A DNA stretch of 64,000 nt. Source: JACDBZ01 sp036262075. GTDB lineage: Bacteria; Chloroflexota; Limnocylindria; QHBO01. Location of the stretch: the NCBI GenBank assembly GCA_036262075.1, contig DATAJO010000004.1:144858-208857 (forward strand), given 5' to 3'. The notes beneath the pieces were generated by a model, which had not been told where the DNA came from, searched no databases, and worked only from the letters and a program-made list of their open reading frames with translations. The number at the start of each line of letters is the position of its first letter. Position 1 is the first letter of the stretch. Below, piece by piece: positions 11,588-19,400 of the stretch. A program made the position numbers and the translations under genes.

Positions 11588-11863
11588 ATGGACGCTGACA
11601 AGACGATCTCCGATCGACCGATGGACGACGAGACCCCGCGCGCGGCCGATACGCCCGAGCGCGAGGGAGGCGCCTGGATCGGGCAGCACCCGGACCCGAA
11701 CACCGAGAAGGTGCGCGAGGACCTCGATCCCGGTGCCGAGCGCGTGGCCGTGACGGACAACGAGTCCGGCGACGTCCCGGCCGACGATCGCTGGCCGCAG
11801 GGCCACCGCCAGGGTGACCACGCCGGCGACGACGACCTGCGGCGCGCCGGCGAGAACGCCTGA
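11588..11863 (+). CDS. Small acidic, probably disordered protein
   Basis: This 91-residue hypothetical protein is rich in Asp, Glu, Arg, Gly and Pro. It has no hydrophobic core, membrane segment or cysteine, and I recognise no family. The composition suggests an intrinsically disordered or heat-stable soluble protein. It is divergent from udgX and followed 15 bases later by a second small protein with a similar opening (MDDE, then Thr and DRP). No strong ribosome site precedes ATG 11588. Because the reading frame is short and GC-rich, it could be spurious, though its like-minded neighbour raises the odds that it is real. Confidence 0.5.
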   Translation: MDADKTISDRPMDDETPRAADTPEREGGAWIGQHPDPNTEKVREDLDPGAERVAVTDNESGDVPADDRWPQGHRQGDHAGDDDLRRAGENA

Positions 11864-11878
11864 CCCCGAGGAGGACCG

Positions 11879-12067
11879 ATGGACGACGAGCGCACCACCC
11901 GCGATCGGCCGAGCGACGAGGACGCGACGAGCGTCAACCAGCCGCCGGGCAGCCCGCCCGACGAGGGCAAGGCCTACGACCCGGCAATGACCGATACCGA
12001 CGAGGCGAACATCCCGCCCGACTCGGCAGCCGATCCGACGTCGAGCGAGCCGGCTCCGACCGGCTGA
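11879..12067 (+). CDS. Small acidic hypothetical protein
   Basis: This 62-residue protein is rich in Asp, Pro, Ser and Thr, with no hydrophobic stretch. GAGGAGGA at 11868-11875 directly precedes the ATG, which supports translation. The start MDDERTTRDRP resembles MDDETPRAADTP inside the gene just upstream, so the two may be diverged relatives. No function is recognised. It ends 24 bases before the lactonase-like gene of the following operon. Confidence 0.55.
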   Translation: MDDERTTRDRPSDEDATSVNQPPGSPPDEGKAYDPAMTDTDEANIPPDSAADPTSSEPAPTG

Positions 12068-12091
12068 CCGCTCCACCGCTACCATCGGCGC

Positions 12092-13045
12092 ATGGCGCAG
12101 CCGATGGTGATGACCGTGACCGGGCCGGTGCCGGCCACGGCGCTGGGCGTCACCGACGCGCACGAGCACCTCTTCCTGCGCACGCCCGAGACGCCCGGGC
12201 AGGAGCTGGACGACCTCGACCGCGCTTCGGCGGAGGTGCGTGAGGCGCAGTCCGCCGGCCTGGCGTCGATCGTCGAGATGACGCCCATCGGCCTCGGCCG
12301 TCGGCCCGACCTGCTGCGTGCCGTGTCGGAGGCGACCGGCGTGCCGATCATCGGCGCCACCGGCTTCCACCGCGACGTCCACTACCCGGCCGGCCACCCG
12401 GTGCTCGAGGCGTCGGTCGAGACGCTCGCCGAATGGGTCGTGACCGACCTCGAGCGCGGCATGCATCCATCCGACTGGGACGATCTTGCGACGCCACTCG
12501 ACCCGGCGCGCGCCGGCGCGATCAAGGCCGGGGCGTCGTACCACCACGTCTCGGCGGCCGAGGCACGGCGGCTCGAGGCCGTCGCCATCGGCAGCGTACG
12601 GACGGGCGCCGCGATCCTCGTCCACTGCGAGATCGGGACGGCAGCCCACGAGATCGTCGACCGGCTCACGTCACACGGCGTCGCCACCGACCGGATGGCG
12701 CTGGCCCACATGGACCGCAACCCGGACCCCGAGCTCCATGCCGAGATCGCGGCACGCGGCGTGACGCTCGAGTACGACACCGCCGGGCGGACGAAATACC
12801 ACCCCGACAGCGTCGTCCTCGACCTCGTCGAGGCGATGCTCGCGGCCGGCCACGGCGATCGCCTCATGCTCGGCGGCGACCTCGGCCGGCGCGACTACTT
12901 CCGCTCCCACGGCGGCGGCCCGGGCCTCGCCTACCTGTTCGCCACGTTCGTGCCGCGGCTGCGCCGTCGGATCGGCGACCAGGCCACCGATGCGATCCTC
13001 GTCGCCACCCCGGCGCGCTTCTACGCAATGCCGGTACCGTCATGA
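12092..13045 (+). CDS. Phosphotriesterase-family metal hydrolase (probable lactonase)
   Basis: This 317-residue amidohydrolase-superfamily protein has the binuclear metal site of the PTE family. The ligands are His24 and His26 (DAHEHLF), Lys145 as the likely carboxylated bridge (AIKAGASYHH), His178 (VHCEIGT), His206 (AHMDRN) and Asp263 (GGDLGRRDYF). Most characterised members with this layout hydrolyse lactones rather than phosphotriesters. The gene leads a four-gene operon with an FAD oxidoreductase, a KDPG-type aldolase and an SDR. That suggests opening of a sugar lactone formed by one of the dehydrogenases. The true substrate is not evident. Confidence 0.85.
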   Translation: MAQPMVMTVTGPVPATALGVTDAHEHLFLRTPETPGQELDDLDRASAEVREAQSAGLASIVEMTPIGLGRRPDLLRAVSEATGVPIIGATGFHRDVHYPAGHPVLEASVETLAEWVVTDLERGMHPSDWDDLATPLDPARAGAIKAGASYHHVSAAEARRLEAVAIGSVRTGAAILVHCEIGTAAHEIVDRLTSHGVATDRMALAHMDRNPDPELHAEIAARGVTLEYDTAGRTKYHPDSVVLDLVEAMLAAGHGDRLMLGGDLGRRDYFRSHGGGPGLAYLFATFVPRLRRRIGDQATDAILVATPARFYAMPVPS

Positions 13046-14331
13046 GCGACCGCTACGACGTCGTCGTCGTCGGGTCCGGCTCGGCGGGATCGTCGGCGGC
13101 GATCACGGCCGCGCGCCAGGGCGCGCGCACGCTGCTGGTGGATCGGCTCGCCTTCATGGGCGGCACCTCGACCGCCGTCCTCGACACGTTCTACGCGTTC
13201 TACACGCCCGGCGAGCGGCCGCGTCGGGTGGTCGGCGGCATCGGCTGGGAGGTCGTCGGACACCTTCGTGCCGAGGGCGTCGCCTTCGAGCGGCCGAACA
13301 CGTACGGAGCCGGCACGGGGGTCACGTACGACCAGGAGACGCTCAAGGTGGTGTGGGAGCGGCTGGCCGAGGAGGCCGGGGTCGAGATCCTCCTCCACAG
13401 CTGGGCTACCGGCGTGCGCGTGACCGATGGACGCATCGAGGCGGTGCGGCTCTGGAACAAGGGCGGCGAGCGCTGGGTGGAGGCCGATGCGGTCGTGGAC
13501 GCCTCGGGCGACGCCGACCTCGTGGCCCTGGCCGGGCTCGAGTACGACAACGCCGCCAGGCAGGGCCGCGTGCAGTCGCTCTCGACGCTGTTCAAGCTCG
13601 CGAACGTCGACGTCGAGCGCGCCGCATCGGTGAAGAAGGCCGAGCTGTGGGAGCGCATGCGCCAGGCGGCCGAATCCGGCGCGTACGCGCTGCCGCGGAT
13701 CGAGGGCTCGTGGCATCGGACGCCGTTCCCCGGCGTGGTGCTCGTGCATATGACCCGCATCCCGAACGTCGACGCCACCGACCCGGCGCAGCTGACCCGC
13801 GCCGAGATCGACGGGCGGCGCCAGGTGCGCGAGTACGCGCGCTTCCTGCGTGACTGCGTGCCGGGCTTCGAGTCGTCCGTGGTCGTCGCGACCTCACCGG
13901 CGATCGGCGTGCGCGAGTCGCGCCGGGTCCACGGTGACTACGTGCTCACGCGCTCCGACGTGCTCGAGGCGAGGCGCTTCGACGACGAGATCGCGCTGTG
14001 CGGGGCGCCGATCGAGGACCACCACGCCGGTGGCGACACGGAATGGACGTACGTCGCCGAGGGCGGCGTGTACGGCATCCCCTACCGCGCGCTGCTGCCC
14101 GCCGGCATCGAGGGCCTGCTCGTCGCGGGCCGATGCTTCAGTGCCAGCCACGACGCCCACGCCTCCGCGCGCTCGATGGCGACCTGCATGGCCATGGGCC
14201 AGGCGGCCGGCACCGCGGCCGCGATGGCCGTCCGAGCCGGCGTCACGCCCCGGGCCGTCGATCCAGCCGCGCTCCGCGAGCGGCTGGCGGCCGACGGCGC
14301 GCTCCTCGAGCCGGTGGCCGTCTCGTCATGA
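13042..14331 (+). CDS. FAD-dependent oxidoreductase
   Basis: This 429-residue flavoprotein is of the FAD_oxidored type. The N-terminal Rossmann motif is VVVGSGSAGSSAAITAARQG, followed by LVDRLAFMGGTSTAV. The C-terminal FAD-binding block is EGLLVAGRCFSASHDAHASARS, with GQAAGTAAAMA after it. No signal peptide or Fe-S motif is seen, so it is probably a cytosolic dehydrogenase or oxidase of a hydroxy acid or sugar acid. It overlaps the lactonase gene upstream and the aldolase gene downstream by four bases each. The motif RESRRVHGDYVLT is typical of this family. The substrate is unknown. Confidence 0.85.
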   Translation: MSDRYDVVVVGSGSAGSSAAITAARQGARTLLVDRLAFMGGTSTAVLDTFYAFYTPGERPRRVVGGIGWEVVGHLRAEGVAFERPNTYGAGTGVTYDQETLKVVWERLAEEAGVEILLHSWATGVRVTDGRIEAVRLWNKGGERWVEADAVVDASGDADLVALAGLEYDNAARQGRVQSLSTLFKLANVDVERAASVKKAELWERMRQAAESGAYALPRIEGSWHRTPFPGVVLVHMTRIPNVDATDPAQLTRAEIDGRRQVREYARFLRDCVPGFESSVVVATSPAIGVRESRRVHGDYVLTRSDVLEARRFDDEIALCGAPIEDHHAGGDTEWTYVAEGGVYGIPYRALLPAGIEGLLVAGRCFSASHDAHASARSMATCMAMGQAAGTAAAMAVRAGVTPRAVDPAALRERLAADGALLEPVAVSS

Positions 14332-14966
14332 GCGCCGGGGAGCTTCGGAACGGCGAGGTCGCCGCGCGCATCCGCGCGCATCGGCTCGTCGTCGTCCTGC
14401 GCCGGGTTGAGCCGCGGGACCGGCTGCTCGCCCTGGTCGACGAGCTCGTCGAGGCCGGCGCCGGGATCTTCGAGATCACGATGGACGCGCCCGAGGCAGC
14501 GGACGACGTGCGGGCAGTGCGCCGGCACCTCGGCGATCGCGCGCTCGTGGGCGCCGGCACGATCCTCACCCCAGACGAGCTCGACGCTGCTCGCGAGGCG
14601 GGCGCCGCCTTCGGCGTGTCGCCGCTGCTCGACCGCGAGATCGTCCTGCGCGCCATTGCCGGCGGCCTGCCCTTCGTCCCCGGCGCGATGACGCCGACCG
14701 AGATCACGGCCGCCCGGGACGCCGGCGCGACGTTCGTGAAGCTCTTCCCCGCCTCGGCCGTCGGGCCGTCGCTCGTCCGCGAGCTGCGCGGCCCCCTGCC
14801 CGGGGTCGAGCTCATCCCGACCGGCGGCGTCGACGCCTCGAACGCCCGGGCCTTCCTCGATGCCGGGGCGGTGGCGGTCGGCATCGGCGGCGCGATCGTC
14901 CGCGCCGATCCGGCCGAGCGACGCGCGCTCGTGGCGTCGCTCGTCGCCGAGGGGTCGGCCGCATGA
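14328..14966 (+). CDS. KDPG/KHG-type 2-keto-3-deoxy aldolase
   Basis: This 212-residue class I aldolase of the Eda/DgoA family cleaves 2-keto-3-deoxy sugar acids, phosphorylated or not, to pyruvate and an aldehyde. The Schiff-base lysine is Lys138 in TFVKLFPAS, and the catalytic Glu49 is in IFEITM. VGAGTIL and PTGGV are conserved phosphate and substrate loops. The length is normal for the trimeric family. With the lactonase, FAD enzyme and SDR beside it, this is the carbon-splitting step of a sugar-acid pathway. No KDG kinase or sugar-acid dehydratase is seen next to it. Confidence 0.9.
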   Translation: MSAGELRNGEVAARIRAHRLVVVLRRVEPRDRLLALVDELVEAGAGIFEITMDAPEAADDVRAVRRHLGDRALVGAGTILTPDELDAAREAGAAFGVSPLLDREIVLRAIAGGLPFVPGAMTPTEITAARDAGATFVKLFPASAVGPSLVRELRGPLPGVELIPTGGVDASNARAFLDAGAVAVGIGGAIVRADPAERRALVASLVAEGSAA

Positions 14967-15763
14967 GCCGCTTCGCCGATCGCGTCGTCTTCGTGTCCGG
15001 CTCGACCGGGATGGCGGCGTCGGCGGCCCGTGCCCTCGCCGCCGAGGGCGCGCGCGTCTTCGTCGCCTCGCACACCGAGGACCACGCCCGCGGCCTGGCC
15101 GAGGAGATCGGCGGCAGCGCGGCCTGGGCCACCGCGGACCTCGGCGTCGAGGCCGACGTCGAGACCGCGTTCGAGCGGTGCGTCGCGCAGTTCGGGCGGC
15201 TCGACGGCCTCTACCACGTGGCCGGCATCAGCGGCCGCCGCTTCGGCGACGGCCTCGCCCACGAGGCGACTCTCACCGGCTGGGAGACGGTGCTGCGCAC
15301 GAACGCGACGAGCGCCTTCCTCGCCACCCGTGCCGCGCTGCGCCGGATGCTCTCCCAGGAGCCCGATGCCGGCGGGAGCCGCGGCTCGATCGTGCTCATG
15401 TCGAGCGTCCTCGCCCGCCATCCGTCGCCGGAGCTCTTCGGGACGCATGCCTACGCCGCGAGCAAGGGCGCGATCGAGGCCTTCACGCGCGCCACGGCGG
15501 CCGCGTACGCCGGCGACGGCATCCGGATCAACGCCGTCGCGCCGGCGCTCGTCGCCACGCCGATGAGCCGCCGCGCGCAGGACGACCCCGCGATCGTCGC
15601 CTACCTTCGCGAGAAGCAGCCGCTGGCCGGCGGACCCGTCGAGGCCGATGCGGTCACCCCGCTCGTCCTCGCCCTCTTGGGCCCGGAGACGAGCATGGTC
15701 ACCGGGCAGGTCATCGACGTCGACGGCGGATGGGGCGTCAGCGAGCCTCGGCCTCGGGACTGA
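14963..15763 (+). CDS. SDR-family dehydrogenase
   Basis: This 266-residue short-chain dehydrogenase has the cofactor region VFVSGSTGMAASAARALA at residues 9-26. It differs from the standard TGxxxGIG, having SGSTGMA. The catalytic Ser is in LMSSVL, with Tyr164 and Lys168 in HAYAASKG. The C-terminus GQVIDVDGGWG is typical. It is the last gene of the lactonase-FAD-aldolase operon and probably oxidises a sugar or reduces the aldolase product. Its last 26 bases overlap, tail to tail, the 3' end of the GntR gene on the other strand, leaving no room for a terminator between them. Confidence 0.88.
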   Translation: MSRFADRVVFVSGSTGMAASAARALAAEGARVFVASHTEDHARGLAEEIGGSAAWATADLGVEADVETAFERCVAQFGRLDGLYHVAGISGRRFGDGLAHEATLTGWETVLRTNATSAFLATRAALRRMLSQEPDAGGSRGSIVLMSSVLARHPSPELFGTHAYAASKGAIEAFTRATAAAYAGDGIRINAVAPALVATPMSRRAQDDPAIVAYLREKQPLAGGPVEADAVTPLVLALLGPETSMVTGQVIDVDGGWGVSEPRPRD

Positions 15764-16490
15764 TCGGCACCGGCAGGTCGGGGACCTCGAAGCGCACGTC
15801 GATCGCGTAGCGCGCCGCGGCGTAGCGCGACTCCGTCGCCTCCACCGGCTTCCCCGCGCCGTCGAGGATGACCCGGCGCTCGACGAGCATCGGCTCACCG
15901 CGCGCCACGCGGAGGTGCCGCGCGTCGGCCGCGGTGGCCGCCTCGGCGCTCACGGTCGCCGTGCCGCGCCGCAGCAGCCAGCCGGCAGCGGCGAGCACCG
16001 CGTGCAGCGACTCGACGCGCAGGTCGGCGGCCATGACCGCCGGCGAGGTGCCGCCGACGAGCTGGGCGCGCTCGAGGGCGATCGGCTGCCCATCCGCGCA
16101 GCGCACGCGCTGGAGGAGGACGACCGGCTGACCGATGAGCAGGCCGAGGAGGCCTGCCGCCGCGGCATCGGCCGGGCGGATCTCGCGGGTCAGCACGATC
16201 GACGAGGGCACGCGCCCCTGGCGACGGATCTCCTCGCTGAAGCTCATGAGCCGATCCGCCCGGCGGTGGGCCGCCGGCTCGGCCACGTAGCTGCCGCGCC
16301 CGGGGACCCGCGAGACGAGCCCCTCCTCGGCCAGCCGGTGCATCGCCTCGCGCGCCGTCATGCGGCTGACCCCGAACTCGAGGCACAGCTCGGCCTCCGA
16401 CGGCAGGCGGTCGCCGGGTCGCAGCGTCGCGATCCGGCCGCGCAGGGCGCGCTCGATCTCGCGATAGCGTGGGCCGGTGGACGCGCTCAC
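15738..16490 (-). CDS. GntR-family regulator with UTRA domain (HutC type)
   Basis: This 250-residue repressor-like protein has a winged helix-turn-helix at about residues 8-72 (GDRLPSEAELCLEFGVSRMT). The UTRA effector domain follows at about 90-240, with SIVLTREIRPAD, PVVLLQRVR and VEATESRYAA. HutC-type regulators usually bind sugar phosphates or amino acid intermediates. It is the last gene of the sugar transport operon and starts with GTG 16490, overlapping the ROK kinase stop. It may sense an intermediate of either that operon or the convergent lactonase operon. This is the only GntR regulator seen in the window. Confidence 0.9.
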   Translation of the reverse strand: MSASTGPRYREIERALRGRIATLRPGDRLPSEAELCLEFGVSRMTAREAMHRLAEEGLVSRVPGRGSYVAEPAAHRRADRLMSFSEEIRRQGRVPSSIVLTREIRPADAAAAGLLGLLIGQPVVLLQRVRCADGQPIALERAQLVGGTSPAVMAADLRVESLHAVLAAAGWLLRRGTATVSAEAATAADARHLRVARGEPMLVERRVILDGAGKPVEATESRYAAARYAIDVRFEVPDLPVPISPEAEAR

Positions 16491-17419
16491 GAGGCGAGGC
16501 GCGAGGGCGTGACGGCGGCCACCGAGGCGCCGTGCACGCCGGCGCCGATCGCCCCGGCCCACGGCCCGAGCTCGGCCGGCACGATCTCGAGCTGCGCAAG
16601 GTCGGTGACATGGACGCGTCGCCGCACCTCGGCCCGCACCGGCTCGAGGAGCAGGTCGCCGGCCTGCGCCACGCCGCCGCCGATCACGACCCGCTCGGGG
16701 GTGAGTGTCACCGCCACGTTCGCGACCGCGATGCCCAGCCACGACCCGATCCGGGCCAGCCCGGCGATCGCGGTCTCGTCGCCGGCGCGTGCCGCGCGCA
16801 CGGCCTCCTCGGGCGTATCGGTGCCGCAGGCGGCGGCGATTCGATCGGCCCGGGCGAACGCCTCCAGGCAGCCACGGTTGCCGCAGGTGCACGGTGGCCC
16901 ATCCGGCAGGAGCGTCTGGTGCCCCAGCTCGCCGCCGGTGCCGTCGTGGCCGAAATGGACGTGCCCGTCGACGACGACGACGCCGCCGACCCCGGTGCCG
17001 AGCACGAAGCCCGCCATCGTCCGGCAGCCGCGACCGGCACCGAGCCACAGCTCGGCCAGGCCGAAGGCACGCGCGTCGTTGACGAGGCGCACCGGCATCC
17101 CGACCCGCCGTCCGAGCTCGGCCACGACCGGCAGGTTCGTCCATTCCGGCGGCAGGTTGGGCAGGAACGTCGTCGTGCCGCGCTCCGCGTCGTACAGGCC
17201 CGGGACGCCGACCCCGACCGTCCCCGGTGCATCGGCTCCGGCGGACGCCTCGCCGACGAGCGCAGCCATGCGGTCGAGGACCGCATCGGCCCCTTCGTCA
17301 GCCCCGGTGGGGGTCTGCCCGCGATCCCGGATGCTCCACGCGTCGCCCCGCCGCTCGAGGAGCGCCCATTTCAGGTTCGTGGCGCCGAGGTCGAGGCCGA
17401 GGTGGCGGGACGCGTCCAT
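16487..17419 (-). CDS. ROK-family sugar kinase
   Basis: This 310-residue ROK protein lacks a DNA-binding domain, so it is a kinase rather than a repressor. The ATP motif DLGATNLKWAL is near the N-terminus, and the catalytic base is Asp115 in VNDARAFG. The ROK zinc site is His167 with Cys177, Cys179 and Cys184 (CTCGNRGCLE), and GGGVAQAGD lies near the end. It probably phosphorylates the hexose or amino sugar brought in by the transporter encoded directly upstream. The stop overlaps the GntR start. The gap from the permease gene is 8 bases. Confidence 0.88.
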   Translation of the reverse strand: MDASRHLGLDLGATNLKWALLERRGDAWSIRDRGQTPTGADEGADAVLDRMAALVGEASAGADAPGTVGVGVPGLYDAERGTTTFLPNLPPEWTNLPVVAELGRRVGMPVRLVNDARAFGLAELWLGAGRGCRTMAGFVLGTGVGGVVVVDGHVHFGHDGTGGELGHQTLLPDGPPCTCGNRGCLEAFARADRIAAACGTDTPEEAVRAARAGDETAIAGLARIGSWLGIAVANVAVTLTPERVVIGGGVAQAGDLLLEPVRAEVRRRVHVTDLAQLEIVPAELGPWAGAIGAGVHGASVAAVTPSRLAS

Positions 17420-17427
17420 CGCCACGC

Positions 17428-18414
17428 TCAGGAGTCGGCGGTGATGCGCGTGTACGCCGCCGCCACGGCCAGGATGATGGCGCCGAACAGGATCTGCCGC
17501 ACCGGCTCCGGCGCGTCGAGCACGCTGAGGAGGGTCGTCAGGACGGTGAGGATGATCGCGCCCAGGATCGAGCCCGCGTACCCGCCGCGACCGCCGAAGA
17601 TCGACGTCCCGCCGACGACCGCGGCCGCGACGGACGGGAGCAGGTAGGGATCGACGAGGCGCGGGGTGGCGCTGCCGATGACGCCCGCGTAGATGAGGCC
17701 GGCGATCCCGGCCAGGACCGCGGACAGGACGTACAGGACGACGAGCACCCACCCGACCCGAACGCCGGCCAGCCGTGCCGCGACCTCGTTGTCGCCGACG
17801 GCGTACAGCAGCCGGCCGTACCCCGAGCCGCGGAGGCCGAGGAGGACGAGGATCGCCAGCGGCACGAACAGGACGAGGCTGTTCGGCAGGAACCCGAACA
17901 GCGTCTGCCCGCCGAGCTCGCGAATCTCGGGTGGGACGCGCGTGCCGCCCGCGATATTCGCGCGCTGGTAGACGTTCACCGCGCCCGACACGATCAGGCT
18001 CATGCTGATCGTCATGATCAGCGGGTGGACGCGGAAGAGGCCGATGCCGATGCCGTTCACCAGCCCGACCAGCGCGGCCGGCACGAGGGCGATGAGCGAG
18101 GCGTTGAGCCACCCCACGTCGCCGACGAAGGTGGCCATGACGTACGAGGCCATCGACGCCACCACGGCCACCGACAGGTCGATGCCGCCGGTCAGCATCG
18201 TCAGCGTCTGGCAGGCGGCGAGGATGGCGAGCGGGACCGCGAAGCGGAGCGTGCTCGAGGCCCAGCTGGCGGTGACGATGCCGGGCTGCACGATCTGCAG
18301 CACGAGGACGAGGAGGCCGAGCAGGATGAGGAGCGGCACGATCGGGCGGTCCCGGAGCCAGGACCTGGCATCGCCGAACGCCGAGCGGCGCGGGACCGCC
18401 GCGTCCGCCGTCAT
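17428..18414 (-). CDS. Sugar ABC transporter permease (RbsC type), second
   Basis: This 328-residue polytopic membrane protein of the BPD_transp_2 family has about eight to ten hydrophobic segments. The conserved LTGGIDLSVA loop and the cytoplasmic GYGRLLYAVGDNEVAARLAGV stretch are both seen. GGTSIFGGRGGYAGSILGA near the C-terminus is characteristic of ribose/xylose-type permeases. The start ATG 18414 overlaps the stop of the first permease gene as ATGA. The two permeases presumably form a heterodimer with the duplicated ATPase encoded at 19397-20908. Confidence 0.92.
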   Translation of the reverse strand: MTADAAVPRRSAFGDARSWLRDRPIVPLLILLGLLVLVLQIVQPGIVTASWASSTLRFAVPLAILAACQTLTMLTGGIDLSVAVVASMASYVMATFVGDVGWLNASLIALVPAALVGLVNGIGIGLFRVHPLIMTISMSLIVSGAVNVYQRANIAGGTRVPPEIRELGGQTLFGFLPNSLVLFVPLAILVLLGLRGSGYGRLLYAVGDNEVAARLAGVRVGWVLVVLYVLSAVLAGIAGLIYAGVIGSATPRLVDPYLLPSVAAAVVGGTSIFGGRGGYAGSILGAIILTVLTTLLSVLDAPEPVRQILFGAIILAVAAAYTRITADS

Positions 18415-19400
18415 GTCGCCCTCCGCCGCCGGAGCGTGAGGTAGGCGCCGATCATCACGACCGCGACCATGATCACGCCCTGCACCACGGTCGAGAAGGC
18501 CGGCTCCACGCCGAGGAAGGTCAGGTCGGCGCGGATGAGGCCGAGGATGTAGATGCCGACGATCGGCCCCAGCAGCCCGCCCCGCCCACCGGCCAGGCTC
18601 ACGCCGCCGAGGACGATGGCCGCCACGCTGAGCAGGAGGTACGGCCCGGGGATCGGCGTGCCGATGCCCGTGCTCGCCGTGAGCGACAGCCCGCCGAGCG
18701 ACGCGAACAGCCCGGTCAGGGCGTAGGCCGCGATCTTCGTGCGGGCGATGTCGACGCCGCTCCGGAACGCCGCCAGCTGGTCGGAGCCGATGGCGTAGAT
18801 CGACAGCCCGAGACGCGATCGGCGCAGCGGGATCCAGATGGCGAAGACGATGACCAGGAGCAGGACGAGCGCCATCGGCAGGTAGTCGACGACCAGCCCG
18901 CCCTTGATGGCATCGTTCAGCCAGTCCACCGAGCCACCGCCGGGCGTGCCGAGGACGAGGAGCGCGGCGCCGGCCCACACGAACAGCATGGCCAGCGTGA
19001 CGACGATGTCGGGCACCCGGCTCAGGACGACGAGCGCGCCGTTCACCGTCCCGATCGCCAGGCCGATGACGAGGACGAGGAGCACGATCGGCACCGCCAG
19101 CTCCGGATAGCTCTCCAGCAGGACGGCGGCGATGACGTTGGTCAGCGCCATGACCGAGCCGACGGACAGGTCGATGCCGCCCGAGATGACGACGATCGCC
19201 TGGCCGACCGCGGCGAACGCGACCGGCAGCGACGCGATGGCGAGGGCATCGAGCCGGTAGTTCTCACGGAGGAGGACGGTGAAGACGTACAGGGCCACGA
19301 AGATGACGATGAGCGCCACCGTCCAGACGTCGCTCTGGATCAGACGGGCGATTGCGCCGCGCGCCGAGGCGCGCTCGAGCCGGCTCGAGTCGGCGGTCAT
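18411..19400 (-). CDS. Sugar ABC transporter permease (RbsC type), first
   Basis: This 329-residue membrane protein is paralogous to the next gene. It shows the same landmarks, ISGGIDLSVGSVMALTNV, SIYAIGSDQLAAFRSGV and GGVSLAGGRGGLLGP, and hydrophobic helices throughout. An N-terminal cytoplasmic stretch of about 30 residues precedes the first helix. It overlaps the ATPase gene upstream by four bases. The paired permease genes in one operon suggest a heteromeric pore, in contrast to ribose systems with a single RbsC. Confidence 0.92.
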   Translation of the reverse strand: MTADSSRLERASARGAIARLIQSDVWTVALIVIFVALYVFTVLLRENYRLDALAIASLPVAFAAVGQAIVVISGGIDLSVGSVMALTNVIAAVLLESYPELAVPIVLLVLVIGLAIGTVNGALVVLSRVPDIVVTLAMLFVWAGAALLVLGTPGGGSVDWLNDAIKGGLVVDYLPMALVLLLVIVFAIWIPLRRSRLGLSIYAIGSDQLAAFRSGVDIARTKIAAYALTGLFASLGGLSLTASTGIGTPIPGPYLLLSVAAIVLGGVSLAGGRGGLLGPIVGIYILGLIRADLTFLGVEPAFSTVVQGVIMVAVVMIGAYLTLRRRRAT

